Origin: Myxococcales bacterium
GTDB lineage: Bacteria; Myxococcota; UBA727; VGSZ01
Direction: 5' to 3'
Assembly: GCA_023248635.1 (NCBI GenBank)
Contig: JAHFED010000001.1
Coordinates: 186,001 to 250,000, forward strand
DNA: 64,000 bases
Below, in pieces: positions 34,893-43,152 of the stretch. The first letter of the stretch is position 1, and each line of letters starts with the position of its first letter. Below the pieces are notes generated by a model. The model saw only the letters and a list, made by a program, of their open reading frames with translations. It did no database searches and was not told the origin of the DNA. Made by a program: the position numbers and the translations under genes.

Positions 34893-36453
34893 GATCAGGA
34901 ATGAAGCTCATGGCCCGCTCGGCGAGCGCCGTGATCGTGAGAGCCGGGTTGACGCCGGGGTTGGCCGAAACCGCCGAGCCATCGATGACGTAGAGGCCCT
35001 CGTAGCCGAAGACCCGGTGGCGGTGATCGATAACGCCGCTGCTGGCGGACTCGCCCATGCAAGCACCACCCAGAATGTGTGCCGTCGTCGGAATGCCCAT
35101 CAGCGTTTCGGTGAGCATGCTCTGGGGATAACCGTCGAGCTTCTGGGCCACGCGTTCGGCAAGCTCAGTGGCCTCAGGGATCGACGCCGACGGACGTGAA
35201 CCCGCCGCCGCTTCCGTCGTCAACCCGCGCTTCATGCCGGTCTGCGGGGTGCGCCCGAGCTTCATGCGCAGGTGCCCGTCGGTGGTGCGCATGTAGAGCA
35301 GGATCATCGTGGCCTTGGCCCAATCGGGGACCAGCCAGGCCTTCGCCGTCTTCCACGGATGACGCAGCACCAGGCCCGCAGCGTGGGTGAGTCTTTCGAC
35401 GACGGTGGCACCGGGCGCATGGGGTAAGGCGAGCATGCGGAAGAAGCCAGCGCCGGCCGGGTAGCGCACGGGCTCGATGTGCGAGTGCTCGTCGGTGTGC
35501 AGGATGGAGCCGATGGCGATGCCCTTGGACAAATCGACGTCGCGGCGTTCGCTGACGATGCCGAGCAGCACCTCGGAATTGGTGCGCACGAAGTTTCCCA
35601 CGGCGTCGGACAGCCTGGGCAGGCCCTGCTCGCTCTCCTTCAAGCGCAGCAACAGGTCGACGGTTCCGAGCACGCCGCCGGCAAAGATGACGTTGGCGGC
35701 GTGAAAGCTCTGCGTGGCGGAGCCCGAGCGGGCGTCGACGTCGTAGCCGCCGCCGGCCGCGGGCTGCACCCAGGTCACCTCAGTGTCTGGTTGAATGACG
35801 AGCCCGCGCTTCTCGGCGAGGTAGAGGTAGTTCTTGTCGAGGGTGTTCTTGGCGCCGAAGCGACAGCCGAGCATGCAGCCGCCGCAAGAGTTGCAACCGG
35901 TGCGATCGGGGCCTTCGCCGCCGAAGAAGGGATCTTTGACGGTGACGCCGGGGCTGCCGAAGTAGACGGCGACGTCGGTGGCGTGAAAGCCGTCTTTGCG
36001 ACCGATGTCCTCGGCGACGCTTTTCAGCACGTCGTCGACGAGGGTGAGGCGCGGGTTTTGGACCGCTCCCAGCATGCGGCGGGCGCTTTGGTAGTGAGGC
36101 CGCAGCTCCTCCTTCCAGCGGGCCAGAGTGGACCACGACGGAGCCTCGAAGAAGTCGTCTTTGGGTGTGGGCAAGGTGTTGGCGTACACGAGCGATCCCC
36201 CGCCGACGCCGACGCCAGAGAGGGCGGTGACGTCGGGGAGAAAGGTCATGTTGAACAAGCCGCGAAAGCCGAGCTCGGGCCTCCACAACCAACGCTTGAG
36301 ATCCCAGTTGGTCTTGGGAAAGTCGTCGGGGCCCAAGCGCCGCCCTTTTTCCAGGACGAGGACGCGGTAGCCCTTTTCGACGAGGCGCAGCGCGCTGACG
36401 CTGCCGCCGAAACCTGACCCGACGATGACGAAGTCCCACGAAGAAGTGCTCAC
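34870..36453 (-). CDS. GMC-family oxidoreductase, cholesterol-oxidase-like
   Basis: This is a flavoprotein of 527 residues. The N-terminal FAD-binding motif is FVIVGSGFGGSVSALRL. A typical cholesterol-oxidase segment is SGVGVGGGSLVYANTLPTP, and the C-terminal GMC end is IDGSAVSANPGVNPALTITA. Between them is GCNSCGGCMLGCRFGAKNTL, a CxxCxxCxxxC cluster seen in a subgroup of these enzymes and able to hold an iron-sulfur cluster. It likely oxidises a sterol or other hydroxyl compound. There is no signal peptide. The last ten residues (DRAYPASA region) are encoded by the repeat element, so the stop codon is repeat-derived. It is divergent from the YceI gene with 34 bp between. Confidence 0.88.
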   Translation of the reverse strand: MSTSSWDFVIVGSGFGGSVSALRLVEKGYRVLVLEKGRRLGPDDFPKTNWDLKRWLWRPELGFRGLFNMTFLPDVTALSGVGVGGGSLVYANTLPTPKDDFFEAPSWSTLARWKEELRPHYQSARRMLGAVQNPRLTLVDDVLKSVAEDIGRKDGFHATDVAVYFGSPGVTVKDPFFGGEGPDRTGCNSCGGCMLGCRFGAKNTLDKNYLYLAEKRGLVIQPDTEVTWVQPAAGGGYDVDARSGSATQSFHAANVIFAGGVLGTVDLLLRLKESEQGLPRLSDAVGNFVRTNSEVLLGIVSERRDVDLSKGIAIGSILHTDEHSHIEPVRYPAGAGFFRMLALPHAPGATVVERLTHAAGLVLRHPWKTAKAWLVPDWAKATMILLYMRTTDGHLRMKLGRTPQTGMKRGLTTEAAAGSRPSASIPEATELAERVAQKLDGYPQSMLTETLMGIPTTAHILGGACMGESASSGVIDHRHRVFGYEGLYVIDGSAVSANPGVNPALTITALAERAMSFIPDRAYPASA

Positions 36454-36487
36454 ACGGCCTCATACACAGCGAGAACCCGAAAAAAAA

Positions 36488-36997
36488 ATGCCGCTCTACA
36501 ACCCGGAAAATGCGGAGGTCTTCGTCTACACCTTCAAAGACGGCTTGCTGTCGGCGGCGGCGCACGATCTCAAGCTCCGCGTGGCCCGCTTCCGCATCGA
36601 CGTCGACGACGAGGGCAAGACGGTCGCGGGCAGCTTCGACGCCGGCTCCCTCGCGGTGCTGTGCGCACGCAGAGACGGCGTCGACGCACCCCACGTTTTG
36701 CCGCGATCCTTCTTCGCGGAGATCGAAAGGAACATCGAGCGCGATGTCCTCGCCACCCGGAAATTTCCCGAGGTGCGCTTCGCCTCGACGTCGGTAACGG
36801 GCGACGCCGTCGTCGGCGCTCTGACTCTGCATGGCGTTGTGCGCAGCGTTCGCGTGGAGCGCAGCGGCGACGAAGCCACGTGGGTCGGGCGCGTGCAGCT
36901 CGATCAACGCGAGTTCGGCATCCAGCCTTTTCGCGCGATGCTCGGCACCCTGAAGGTGAGGCCAGAGGTCGACGTCGAGGTGCGGCTGCGACGCTGA
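36488..36997 (+). CDS. YceI-family protein
   Basis: This 169-residue protein has the YceI lipocalin-like fold, known to bind polyprenyl-like lipids. Matching segments are FKDGLLSAAAHDLKLRVARF, FAEIERNIERDVLATRKFPE, VRFASTSVTGDAVVGALTLH and WVGRVQLDQREFGIQPF. There is no signal peptide, so unlike typical YceI it would stay in the cytoplasm. The ATG at 36488 directly follows an A-run and has no good ribosome-binding site; the track-length start at 36425 lies inside the divergent GMC gene. Its neighbour, the divergent GMC oxidase, may act on a related lipid. Confidence 0.82.
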   Translation: MPLYNPENAEVFVYTFKDGLLSAAAHDLKLRVARFRIDVDDEGKTVAGSFDAGSLAVLCARRDGVDAPHVLPRSFFAEIERNIERDVLATRKFPEVRFASTSVTGDAVVGALTLHGVVRSVRVERSGDEATWVGRVQLDQREFGIQPFRAMLGTLKVRPEVDVEVRLRR

Positions 36998-37003
36998 ACG
37001 CGA

Positions 37004-37780
37004 TCAGCGTCTCTCGGTGGTGGACGGCGGCGCGAGCTTGTCGCAGGTGTCGGAGAGGCGGGCGATGGCCGTCCACGCGTGCTCGACGTCACGCTTGATG
37101 CTGGCCAGCAGCTCAGGGTCGACGACGGCGGCGCTGGCGAAGCGGGAGCGCACATGCTCGATCTCCAGCGCTCGCCCGACGAGTCGCTGGGCGTCAGCCG
37201 CCGCCTCGACCTCGGCCCGCAGCAGCGCGTTGTCGGCGGAGAGGACAGCGACGCGTCGGCGCAGCTCTTCGATCTCTCGATCCCGCCCGGCCTGTGGGGC
37301 ACGCATGCCCCGGGTGGCCTCGACCTCGGCAGCACCGGCCGCGCTCCGGGCCTGGTGATCGACGATGCGCCGCAATTCGTCCTCGGCGCCCTCGCGCAGG
37401 CCCCTGAACTCCACCGCCAAGCCCGCGCGCCGGGACTCATCGGGGGCGACGACGCCGGTGAGGGCGAGCTCTTCGTGGCCGGGCCGCAGCAGGCCCATCT
37501 CGACAAAGGCTCCGACCGGGATGAGCTTTTGGGTGCGCGCGAACAAACCCGTGATCGAGATGTCCTCGACCCGGGCGACCAACATGCCGTCGCCGACGCG
37601 GACCTTGATCAGGAGCTCATCTCGCCGCGCGCGCCGCTGACGAGGAGGCAGGGTCACCGGCGCGCTGACTTCGGGACAGGGGGCCGCGAGCGCCGACGGC
37701 GCCCGGGCCACCAGACCGAGCTCGGGTTCTGGCAGCTGCGCAGCCTCGTCCCCAACCCTCGTCGTCGTCGTCCCCATCAT
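37004..37780 (-). CDS. PilZ-domain protein with coiled-coil tail
   Basis: This is a 258-residue cytoplasmic protein. Residues about 50-125 form a PilZ domain: RQRRARRDELLIKVRVG gives the RxxxR end, and ARVEDISITGLFARTQ the DxSxxG motif, both used for cyclic-di-GMP binding; GLAVEFRGL follows. The second half, RDREIEELRRRVAVLSADN and following, is predicted coiled coil. It probably responds to c-di-GMP, perhaps for motility or polysaccharide control. The start at 37780 (ATGATGGGG) was chosen because the sequence further upstream is basic and not protein-like. It converges with the YceI gene. Confidence 0.8.
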   Translation of the reverse strand: MMGTTTTRVGDEAAQLPEPELGLVARAPSALAAPCPEVSAPVTLPPRQRRARRDELLIKVRVGDGMLVARVEDISITGLFARTQKLIPVGAFVEMGLLRPGHEELALTGVVAPDESRRAGLAVEFRGLREGAEDELRRIVDHQARSAAGAAEVEATRGMRAPQAGRDREIEELRRRVAVLSADNALLRAEVEAAADAQRLVGRALEIEHVRSRFASAAVVDPELLASIKRDVEHAWTAIARLSDTCDKLAPPSTTERR

Positions 37781-37979
37781 CTGTTGGCCCCTTGCCTTGG
37801 CAGATCCCCGCGCACAGACCCCGCCCAGGCTCTTAGCGTTGCGCCGACGTCGACGCTGGTACGTCTGCGCGGCACAGCGGTGCAGGATCGCACGGTGGAT
37901 CTCCTGCAGCGCTGGCACCCCGGTGGATCAAGCCCTGGCGCCGCATCAACCGGGGTGATCGCCGCGCTAACGTGGGCGC

Positions 37980-38930
37980 ATGCCCGAGCTGCCGGACGTC
38001 GTCGTGCTCGTCGAGAAGCTGCAGGACGTCGTGGCGGGCCACGCGCTCGTCGGTGTGCGCCTGGCGTCGCCGTTTTTGCTCCGCTCGGTGACGCCACCCA
38101 TCGCCGCCGTCGTTGGCAAGCGCGTGCTTGGCACCCAACGCATCGGAAAGCGGGTCGTGATCGGCCTCGAGGACGAGCTCGCGCTGGTGATTCACCTGAT
38201 GATCGCGGGCCGGCTGCAGTGGCGAGAGATGGGGGCCAAGATCCCCGGCAAGATCGGCGTGGCCGCCTTCGACTTCGACCACGGCACGCTGACCTTCACC
38301 GAGGCCAGTCCGAAGAAGCGCGCGGCCTTGCACGTTGTGCGGGGAGCCGCTGCACTGGCCGAACACGACCCCGGTGGCGTCGACGTCTTTGGCGTCTCTG
38401 TCGCAGAATTCACGACCTTGCTGCGCGCCGAGCGACACACGCTCAAGCGCGTGCTGACCGATCCCCGCACCTTCTCGGGCATCGGCAACGCCTACTCCGA
38501 TGAGATCCTGCACCACGCCCAATTGAGCCCGGTGACCCTGAGCACCTCCCTCAGCGACGACGACGCGGCCACCTTGCTGGCCTCGGTGCGTGCCGTGCTC
38601 ACGCGCTTTACCGAGCTCCTGCGCCAGGACGCGAGCACGGCGCTGGGCCCCGAAAAAATGACGGCTTTTCGCCCCGAGATGGCGGTGCACGGCAAGGCCA
38701 ACCAACCTTGTCCCCGCTGTGGATCCCCGGTGCAGCGCATCGCCTACGCCGACAACGAGACCAACTACTGCGCGCCCTGCCAGACCGGCGGCCGACTGCT
38801 GGCCGATCGCGCCTTGTCGCGCCTGCTGAAGGACGACTTCCCGCGCACCCTCGACGACCTCGAGGCCCTCAAGCGCGAGCACCGGGAAAAAGCGGCGCCG
38901 TCGTCGTCGCCAAGGTCACAGCCCAAATAA
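37980..38930 (+). CDS. Fpg/MutM-family DNA glycosylase (PELPDV variant)
   Basis: This is a 316-residue DNA repair enzyme that would remove oxidised bases such as 8-oxoguanine. The N-terminus reads MPELPDVVVLVEKL, where almost all family members have PELPEV; the catalytic Pro and first Glu remain. Other parts are LVIHLMIAGRLQW, the helix-two-turn-helix FSGIGNAYSDEILHHAQLSP, and a C-terminal zinc finger CPRCGSPVQRI...YCAPCQTGG. About 40 residues follow the finger, more than in typical MutM. It may belong to a Fpg/Nei subgroup found in actinobacteria and myxobacteria. The stop overlaps the end of tatD on the other strand by 15 bp. Confidence 0.88.
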   Translation: MPELPDVVVLVEKLQDVVAGHALVGVRLASPFLLRSVTPPIAAVVGKRVLGTQRIGKRVVIGLEDELALVIHLMIAGRLQWREMGAKIPGKIGVAAFDFDHGTLTFTEASPKKRAALHVVRGAAALAEHDPGGVDVFGVSVAEFTTLLRAERHTLKRVLTDPRTFSGIGNAYSDEILHHAQLSPVTLSTSLSDDDAATLLASVRAVLTRFTELLRQDASTALGPEKMTAFRPEMAVHGKANQPCPRCGSPVQRIAYADNETNYCAPCQTGGRLLADRALSRLLKDDFPRTLDDLEALKREHREKAAPSSSPRSQPK

Positions 38931-39725
38931 GCGGCGCGCGTTTTCGCCGGTTTGGCGCACGAAGTCCTCGACCCTGTCGCCCCGCACCGAAGCCACGAAC
39001 GATGCGGTGTGGGCGACGAAGGCGGGCTCGTTGCGCTTGCCCCGAAAAGGGACCGGAGCCATGAAAGGGCTGTCGGTTTCGACGACGACGCGGTCGGCGG
39101 GCACCAGCTTCGCCACCTCGCTGAGCTCGCCATTGTTCTTGAAGGTCACCACGCCCGGCAGCGAGAGCGTGAAGCCCAGATCGAGCCCGCGCACCGCCTC
39201 GGCCACGGTGCCCGTGAAGCAGTGAAAGACGCCGCCGACGCCGCGGGCGCCTTCGTTTTCGAGGATGTCGAGGGCCTCTTCAAAGGCAGCTCCGCCCCCT
39301 TCCGATGAGGACAGGCCGTTGCGGATGTGCAGCACCAGCGGCTTGCGGGCCTTTTTCGCCACCGCGATCTGCCGCGCGAAGATGCTGCGCTGCACCGCGC
39401 GCGGAGAATGGTCGTAGTGGTAATCGAGCCCACACTCCCCCACAGCCACACAGCGGGGATCGGAGCACAAGCCCAAGAGAACGTCGTCGAAGTCGGTCGG
39501 GGCGTCTTTGGCCTCGTGGGGGTGCACACCGACCGTGGCCCACACATCGGCGTGGGTGCGGGCGAGATCGAGGGAGCGCCGCGACGAGGGGAGATCGCAG
39601 CCGACGTTGACCATGGCTTGCACGCCGGCCGCCCGGGCACGGGTGAGCACAGCGAGCCGGTCGTCGTCGAAGCGGTCGCCGTCGATGTGGCAGTGGGTGT
39701 CGACGAGCATGGGCTTTGCTGTCAT
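38916..39725 (-). CDS. tatD: TatD-family metal-dependent deoxyribonuclease
   Basis: This is a 269-residue member of the TatD hydrolase family, which degrades single-stranded DNA in repair. The metal ligands are visible: MLVDTHCHIDG (HxH), AVGECGLDYHYDHSP, LVLHIRNG, GVFHCFTG and VVVETDSPFMAPVPFRGKRN. It ends in GENARRLFGL, the usual C-terminus. The start at 39725 was chosen over an internal ATG at 39710 because GGTGGAG precedes it. The gene is divergent from holA, with start codons 11 bp apart, so one promoter region must serve both from inside the coding parts. Confidence 0.92.
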   Translation of the reverse strand: MTAKPMLVDTHCHIDGDRFDDDRLAVLTRARAAGVQAMVNVGCDLPSSRRSLDLARTHADVWATVGVHPHEAKDAPTDFDDVLLGLCSDPRCVAVGECGLDYHYDHSPRAVQRSIFARQIAVAKKARKPLVLHIRNGLSSSEGGGAAFEEALDILENEGARGVGGVFHCFTGTVAEAVRGLDLGFTLSLPGVVTFKNNGELSEVAKLVPADRVVVETDSPFMAPVPFRGKRNEPAFVAHTASFVASVRGDRVEDFVRQTGENARRLFGL

Positions 39726-39736
39726 CTCCACCGCCG

Positions 39737-40744
39737 ATGGCCAAGTCCGCGAGCACCGAAGAGTTCTTCGCCGTCCTCTCCGCAGACGGCGCCCTGCCCC
39801 CCATCGTCGGCTTCGGCGGCGCCGAGCGCGTCTTCGTCGACGAGGCCCTGATCGCGGTGCGCGCACGGGTGCTCTCGGGAGGCCTTGCGGACTTCAACCA
39901 CGACCGCACCTCACTCAAGGACAAGCGCGCCCTCGAGGTGATCTCGATGGCCAAGACCCTGCCCGTGATGGCCAAACTGCGCCTCGTCGAAGTCAGAGAT
40001 GCCAGCGACGCCGTCGACGCCGACGTCGCTGCCTTTGCGGCCTACTGTGACAACCCCAACCCCGAGACCGTGCTCTGCTTGGTGTTTGGCGACATCGATC
40101 TGCGCGACAAGCTGCCCAAGCTCCTCGACAAGTCGAAGGCCGCGCTGCTGTGTCGCTTCGATCATCCCAAGGATCGTGAGATGCCGGCCCTCGCGGCCCG
40201 CCGCGCCAAGAAACTGCAGCTGAAGCTCAAGCCCGGCGCCGCCGACGCGCTGGCGATCACGGTCGGCACCGACCTCACCCTGCTCGAACGCGCCCTGGAG
40301 AAGCTGGCCATCGCAGTCGTTGGCGAAATCTCCGCCGACGACGTCAGCAAGCACATCGCCGACACCCACCTCGAGGACGCCTTCGCCTTCGTCCGCGCCA
40401 CAGCCGTCGGCAACCGCGAGCAAGCCATCAAAGCCACTGCAGCATTGCAGGCCGCCCGCGAGGAGCCCCTGCGCTTGCTCGGGCTGTTGGCCTGGCAGCT
40501 GCGACAAGTGGCCCAGGCCCGGGCCCTGCTCGACGACGGCAAAGACGCAGCCCGCGAGCTCAATCTCTTTGGCGATCGCGCAGCCCCGGTGCTCAGCGCC
40601 GCCCGCAGGTTCGAGCCCGCGCGCCACGCCCAGCGCTTGGTGCTCCTGGCCGACGCCGACGTCGCCCTGAAATCCTCGCGCCAACCGGCCTGGCTCTTGA
40701 TGACCCGGTTGGTACACGAGCTGACCGCCCCGCCCCGAAAGTGA
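39737..40744 (+). CDS. holA: DNA polymerase III delta subunit
   Basis: HolA is the wrench of the clamp loader: it binds the beta clamp and opens it. The protein has 335 residues, the usual size. The family pattern is seen in IVGFGGAERVFVDEALIAVR (equivalent to the normal 'yll.G.E..l...a...i'), LPVMAKLRLVEVRDASD, and the C-terminal part HLEDAFAFVRATAVGNREQA then EEPLRLLGLLAWQLRQVAQA. It has no Walker motif, as expected for delta. The N-terminal motif is weaker than in E. coli, so the assignment rests on the whole pattern. Confidence 0.85.
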   Translation: MAKSASTEEFFAVLSADGALPPIVGFGGAERVFVDEALIAVRARVLSGGLADFNHDRTSLKDKRALEVISMAKTLPVMAKLRLVEVRDASDAVDADVAAFAAYCDNPNPETVLCLVFGDIDLRDKLPKLLDKSKAALLCRFDHPKDREMPALAARRAKKLQLKLKPGAADALAITVGTDLTLLERALEKLAIAVVGEISADDVSKHIADTHLEDAFAFVRATAVGNREQAIKATAALQAAREEPLRLLGLLAWQLRQVAQARALLDDGKDAARELNLFGDRAAPVLSAARRFEPARHAQRLVLLADADVALKSSRQPAWLLMTRLVHELTAPPRK

Positions 40745-40765
40745 TCCTTGGGTCGCTGGCGCCGC

Positions 40766-41071
40766 TCACAGAGTGCTTCCGCCCGTCGCCGGCGGCGGCA
40801 TCTTCGAGGTCACCCGGCGTGAAAGAGCGCGAGCAACCACCGCAATATTATACATGAAAACGCCTCCAATGACGGCGTAAAAGACCCACTTTGGCGTCTG
40901 GATGCCCAGAAAAACGACGCCGTCGTCGCGTTGGGCCAGCGCCCAGGCTCCAAAAACGGCAGCGCCAACGCACCAGCCTGCGGTGGCCAGCGCGCCGCCG
41001 ATGCGGCTCTTCACGTGGATGACCGCCACCGCAATGAGCGCGGCGATCATCAGAGCCTGGGGCGTGCTCAT
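40766..41071 (-). CDS. small membrane protein
   Basis: This is a 101-residue hydrophobic protein with three predicted membrane segments (ALMIAALIAVAVIHV, ATAGWCVGAAVFGAWAL, VFYAVIGGVFMYNIAVVA). The start at 41071 is 4 bp after the stop of the coiled-coil gene upstream, so they are likely in one operon. No family was recognised. The C-terminal tail is short and basic. Confidence 0.55.
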   Translation of the reverse strand: MSTPQALMIAALIAVAVIHVKSRIGGALATAGWCVGAAVFGAWALAQRDDGVVFLGIQTPKWVFYAVIGGVFMYNIAVVARALSRRVTSKMPPPATGGSTL

Positions 41072-41075
41072 CAGA

Positions 41076-42272
41076 TCACGCCGGAGCCGAGGCTCCCGAA
41101 TCACCCGCCGCGGGTGGCGTCGTCGACGCATCCTCGGGACCGTCGTCGCCGCCTTCGTCGCCGTCATCGCCGCCTTCATCGCCTCCTTCGGCCTCACCGG
41201 CGGCGCCGGCTTCGACCACCGAGGGCTCACCAGCAATCTTGCGACGACGACGACGACGGCGCTTTTTCTTCAGGCCTTCAGCAGCGGGAAGGGGCTGGCC
41301 ATCGGGACCGAGCTGTACGGGCGCGGGAGGAGCACTGGGGCCGCCAGGCTGGCGATCGCGTGGCTGCTCTTGACGGTCGCGGCGCTCGGCCATCTTGTCG
41401 GCGGTGGAGTCGATGACCTCCTCGGCCTTCTGGCGGAAGTCGGCCTCGCTGGCGTTTGCCGGCAACCCGGCTTGCACGGCCAGCTCGCGGCAGACGGCGA
41501 AATAGCGGCGCTGGAGCTCGAGGTAGCGGTCTTTTTCGAGCTGCAGCTGGCTTTGGGCCACGGTGTAGAGGCGCTCGAACTCCTCGCCCTTGCGGAAATA
41601 GCGAGACAGCTCTTGCACCGCCGGCGTGGGCAGCTCTTTGAGGTTCAAGGTGGTGCCAGGGACATCGGGGCGGTTGTCGGCCTTCTTCATCGCGTTCCTC
41701 AGCTCGTCGAGAGTCTTCCTCAGCGCGCTCGCTTCTTCTTCGAGCGAGCGGCGGCGGTTGAATTCGGCGTCGGCGGTCTTTTTGGCCGCGGCGACTTCTT
41801 CCGCGGTCTTTTGGGTCAGATCCGCCGACGACGCCGTCGTTTGCGTTTGCTCGCGCTTGATGGCGTTGAGCTGGCTCTCGAGCGACGCCATACCCTTGCG
41901 CAGAGATTGGATCTCGACGTCGCGTGGGTCGGTGCCCGCCGGCTTTGCGGTGGCCTCCTCTTGCTCGCGTTGGTCTTTCTTGCCCTCGCGCTTGGCCCGC
42001 AGCTTGGATTGCTCCTTCATCTCGTCGAGCTCTTTTTGCTTCGTCGCCAAACGCTCCTTCGACGATGTCAGGTCGCTGCGGGCTTCGGCGAGCTTCTTTT
42101 CGAGCTGGACCACCGCGTCGGCGGGGCCCGACTTTGCGGGCAGGGAGGCGGCCTTGATCCCCGTCGACAAAGGCTCTGGCGGCACGTGCGCCTTGGCCTT
42201 GTTCCAAAAGAGCAGCGCGGCCACTGAGGCAAGCGCGGCCCAAATCCCGACCACGGCAACTTCGATGCCCAT
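41076..42272 (-). CDS. membrane-anchored coiled-coil protein
   Basis: This is a 398-residue protein with one N-terminal membrane segment (VAVVGIWAALASVAALLFW) and a long coiled-coil region (residues about 55-230; VVQLEKKLAEARSDLTSSKE, then SLRKGMASLESQLNAIKREQ). A middle part with GEEFERLYTVAQSQLQLEKD and YFAVCRELAVQAGL follows. The tail is striking: a run of nine Lys/Arg residues (KKKRRRRRRRK) is followed by a strongly acidic stretch rich in Asp, Glu and Gly. It may link the inner membrane to a periplasmic or cytoplasmic structure. No family was recognised. Confidence 0.65.
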   Translation of the reverse strand: MGIEVAVVGIWAALASVAALLFWNKAKAHVPPEPLSTGIKAASLPAKSGPADAVVQLEKKLAEARSDLTSSKERLATKQKELDEMKEQSKLRAKREGKKDQREQEEATAKPAGTDPRDVEIQSLRKGMASLESQLNAIKREQTQTTASSADLTQKTAEEVAAAKKTADAEFNRRRSLEEEASALRKTLDELRNAMKKADNRPDVPGTTLNLKELPTPAVQELSRYFRKGEEFERLYTVAQSQLQLEKDRYLELQRRYFAVCRELAVQAGLPANASEADFRQKAEEVIDSTADKMAERRDRQEQPRDRQPGGPSAPPAPVQLGPDGQPLPAAEGLKKKRRRRRRRKIAGEPSVVEAGAAGEAEGGDEGGDDGDEGGDDGPEDASTTPPAAGDSGASAPA

Positions 42273-42491
42273 CGCGACTGCTCCAGCCTGAGGCCTCCGA
42301 CGAGGAGGCCAAGAGGAGCGGCTAGACCAGAATCCTCTGCGAAAGGCAAGCGCCGCCGCCGGCAAGAAGCGTCGGTCCGCCGTCGGACGCATTGGGCAAC
42401 GCGCGTGCTGCACGCTATGCTCGTCGCAGCAGTTCGCACGCCCAGCCGCCTGAGCGTCGGACTGCCGGACGACGACGGCCCAAGGAGCCTC

Positions 42492-42905
42492 ATGGCTGAT
42501 CAGAGCTTTCTGCAGCGTGGATTGACGGGGTTCCGCGACACCATGCGCGGCGTCGGCCAAGCGATGGGCAAGGCAGCGTCAGGGGCCGCCAAGAAGGCCA
42601 AGGCGTCGTTGGGCAGCGCCAAGAAGGCGACCGGCTTCTCTGAGGTCGATGCTTACAACGACGATGTCGAAGGCGAGCGACGCAAGAGGAAGGCACAGAA
42701 GTTCTTTGGCGACGACGAACCCAGCTTCATCGGCGTCCGCACGGAGGATCCCAAGCGCGATTTGTCGACGGTGGCGCCGGAATTTCGCGCCCAGGTTTCG
42801 GCTGGGCTCGCGACGGCGAATTCCCAGACCGCCGGCTCGACCCTCGTGGATCGCGGCGGCACCGGAGCCAACAGCAGCGGCGGCGGCGGCACCAACCGCT
42901 GGTAG
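42492..42905 (+). CDS. hypothetical protein
   Basis: This is a 137-residue protein of unknown function. The start has AAGGAG five bases upstream. The N-terminal part is an amphipathic, Lys/Ala-rich segment (MGKAASGAAKKAKASLGSAK), then EVDAYNDDVEGERRKRKAQK and FFGDDEPSFIGVR. The C-terminus is Gly/Ser-rich and likely disordered. It is followed directly by the palindrome array. No membrane segment or known domain was seen. Confidence 0.55.
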   Translation: MADQSFLQRGLTGFRDTMRGVGQAMGKAASGAAKKAKASLGSAKKATGFSEVDAYNDDVEGERRKRKAQKFFGDDEPSFIGVRTEDPKRDLSTVAPEFRAQVSAGLATANSQTAGSTLVDRGGTGANSSGGGGTNRW

Positions 42906-42948
42906 ACGCGACGACGACCCCAGCCACCCGTCACCGCGAAGCAACGTG

Positions 42949-43048
42949 CTTTGCGCCGTTCCAACGGCGAAAAGTGCTTCCTGCTTTGCGCCGTTGGAAC
43001 GGCGCAAAGTGCTTCCTGCTTTGCGCCGTTGGAACGGCGCAAAGTGCC
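42949..43048. repeat. 3 x 35-bp array of 26-bp palindromes
   Basis: Three palindromes begin at 42949, 42984 and 43019 with an exact 35-bp period. Each has the arm CTTTGCGCCGTT, a 2-bp centre (CC in copy 1, GG in copies 2 and 3) and the complementary arm AACGGCGCAAAG; copy 1 has one changed base in its right arm. They are joined by TGCTTCCTG. The array lies after the hypothetical gene at 42492 and before the next gene. It is not a CRISPR: the spacers are 9 bp and identical. It may be a mobile-palindrome (REP-like) array or a binding site. Confidence 0.85.
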
Positions 43049-43152
43049 CCGGCCAGATCTCAACCGGTCTCGGGCGAGAGACCGATGGGAAAGGCCAAGG
43101 GCGGGGCGGCGCCGATACCTCTGTCGGGATGGAGGTCTGACGGTCGAACAAC

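Noticed and set aside
42949-43048. CRISPR array
   Set aside because: The repeated unit is a near-complete palindrome and the 9-bp spacers are identical; no cas genes are present.
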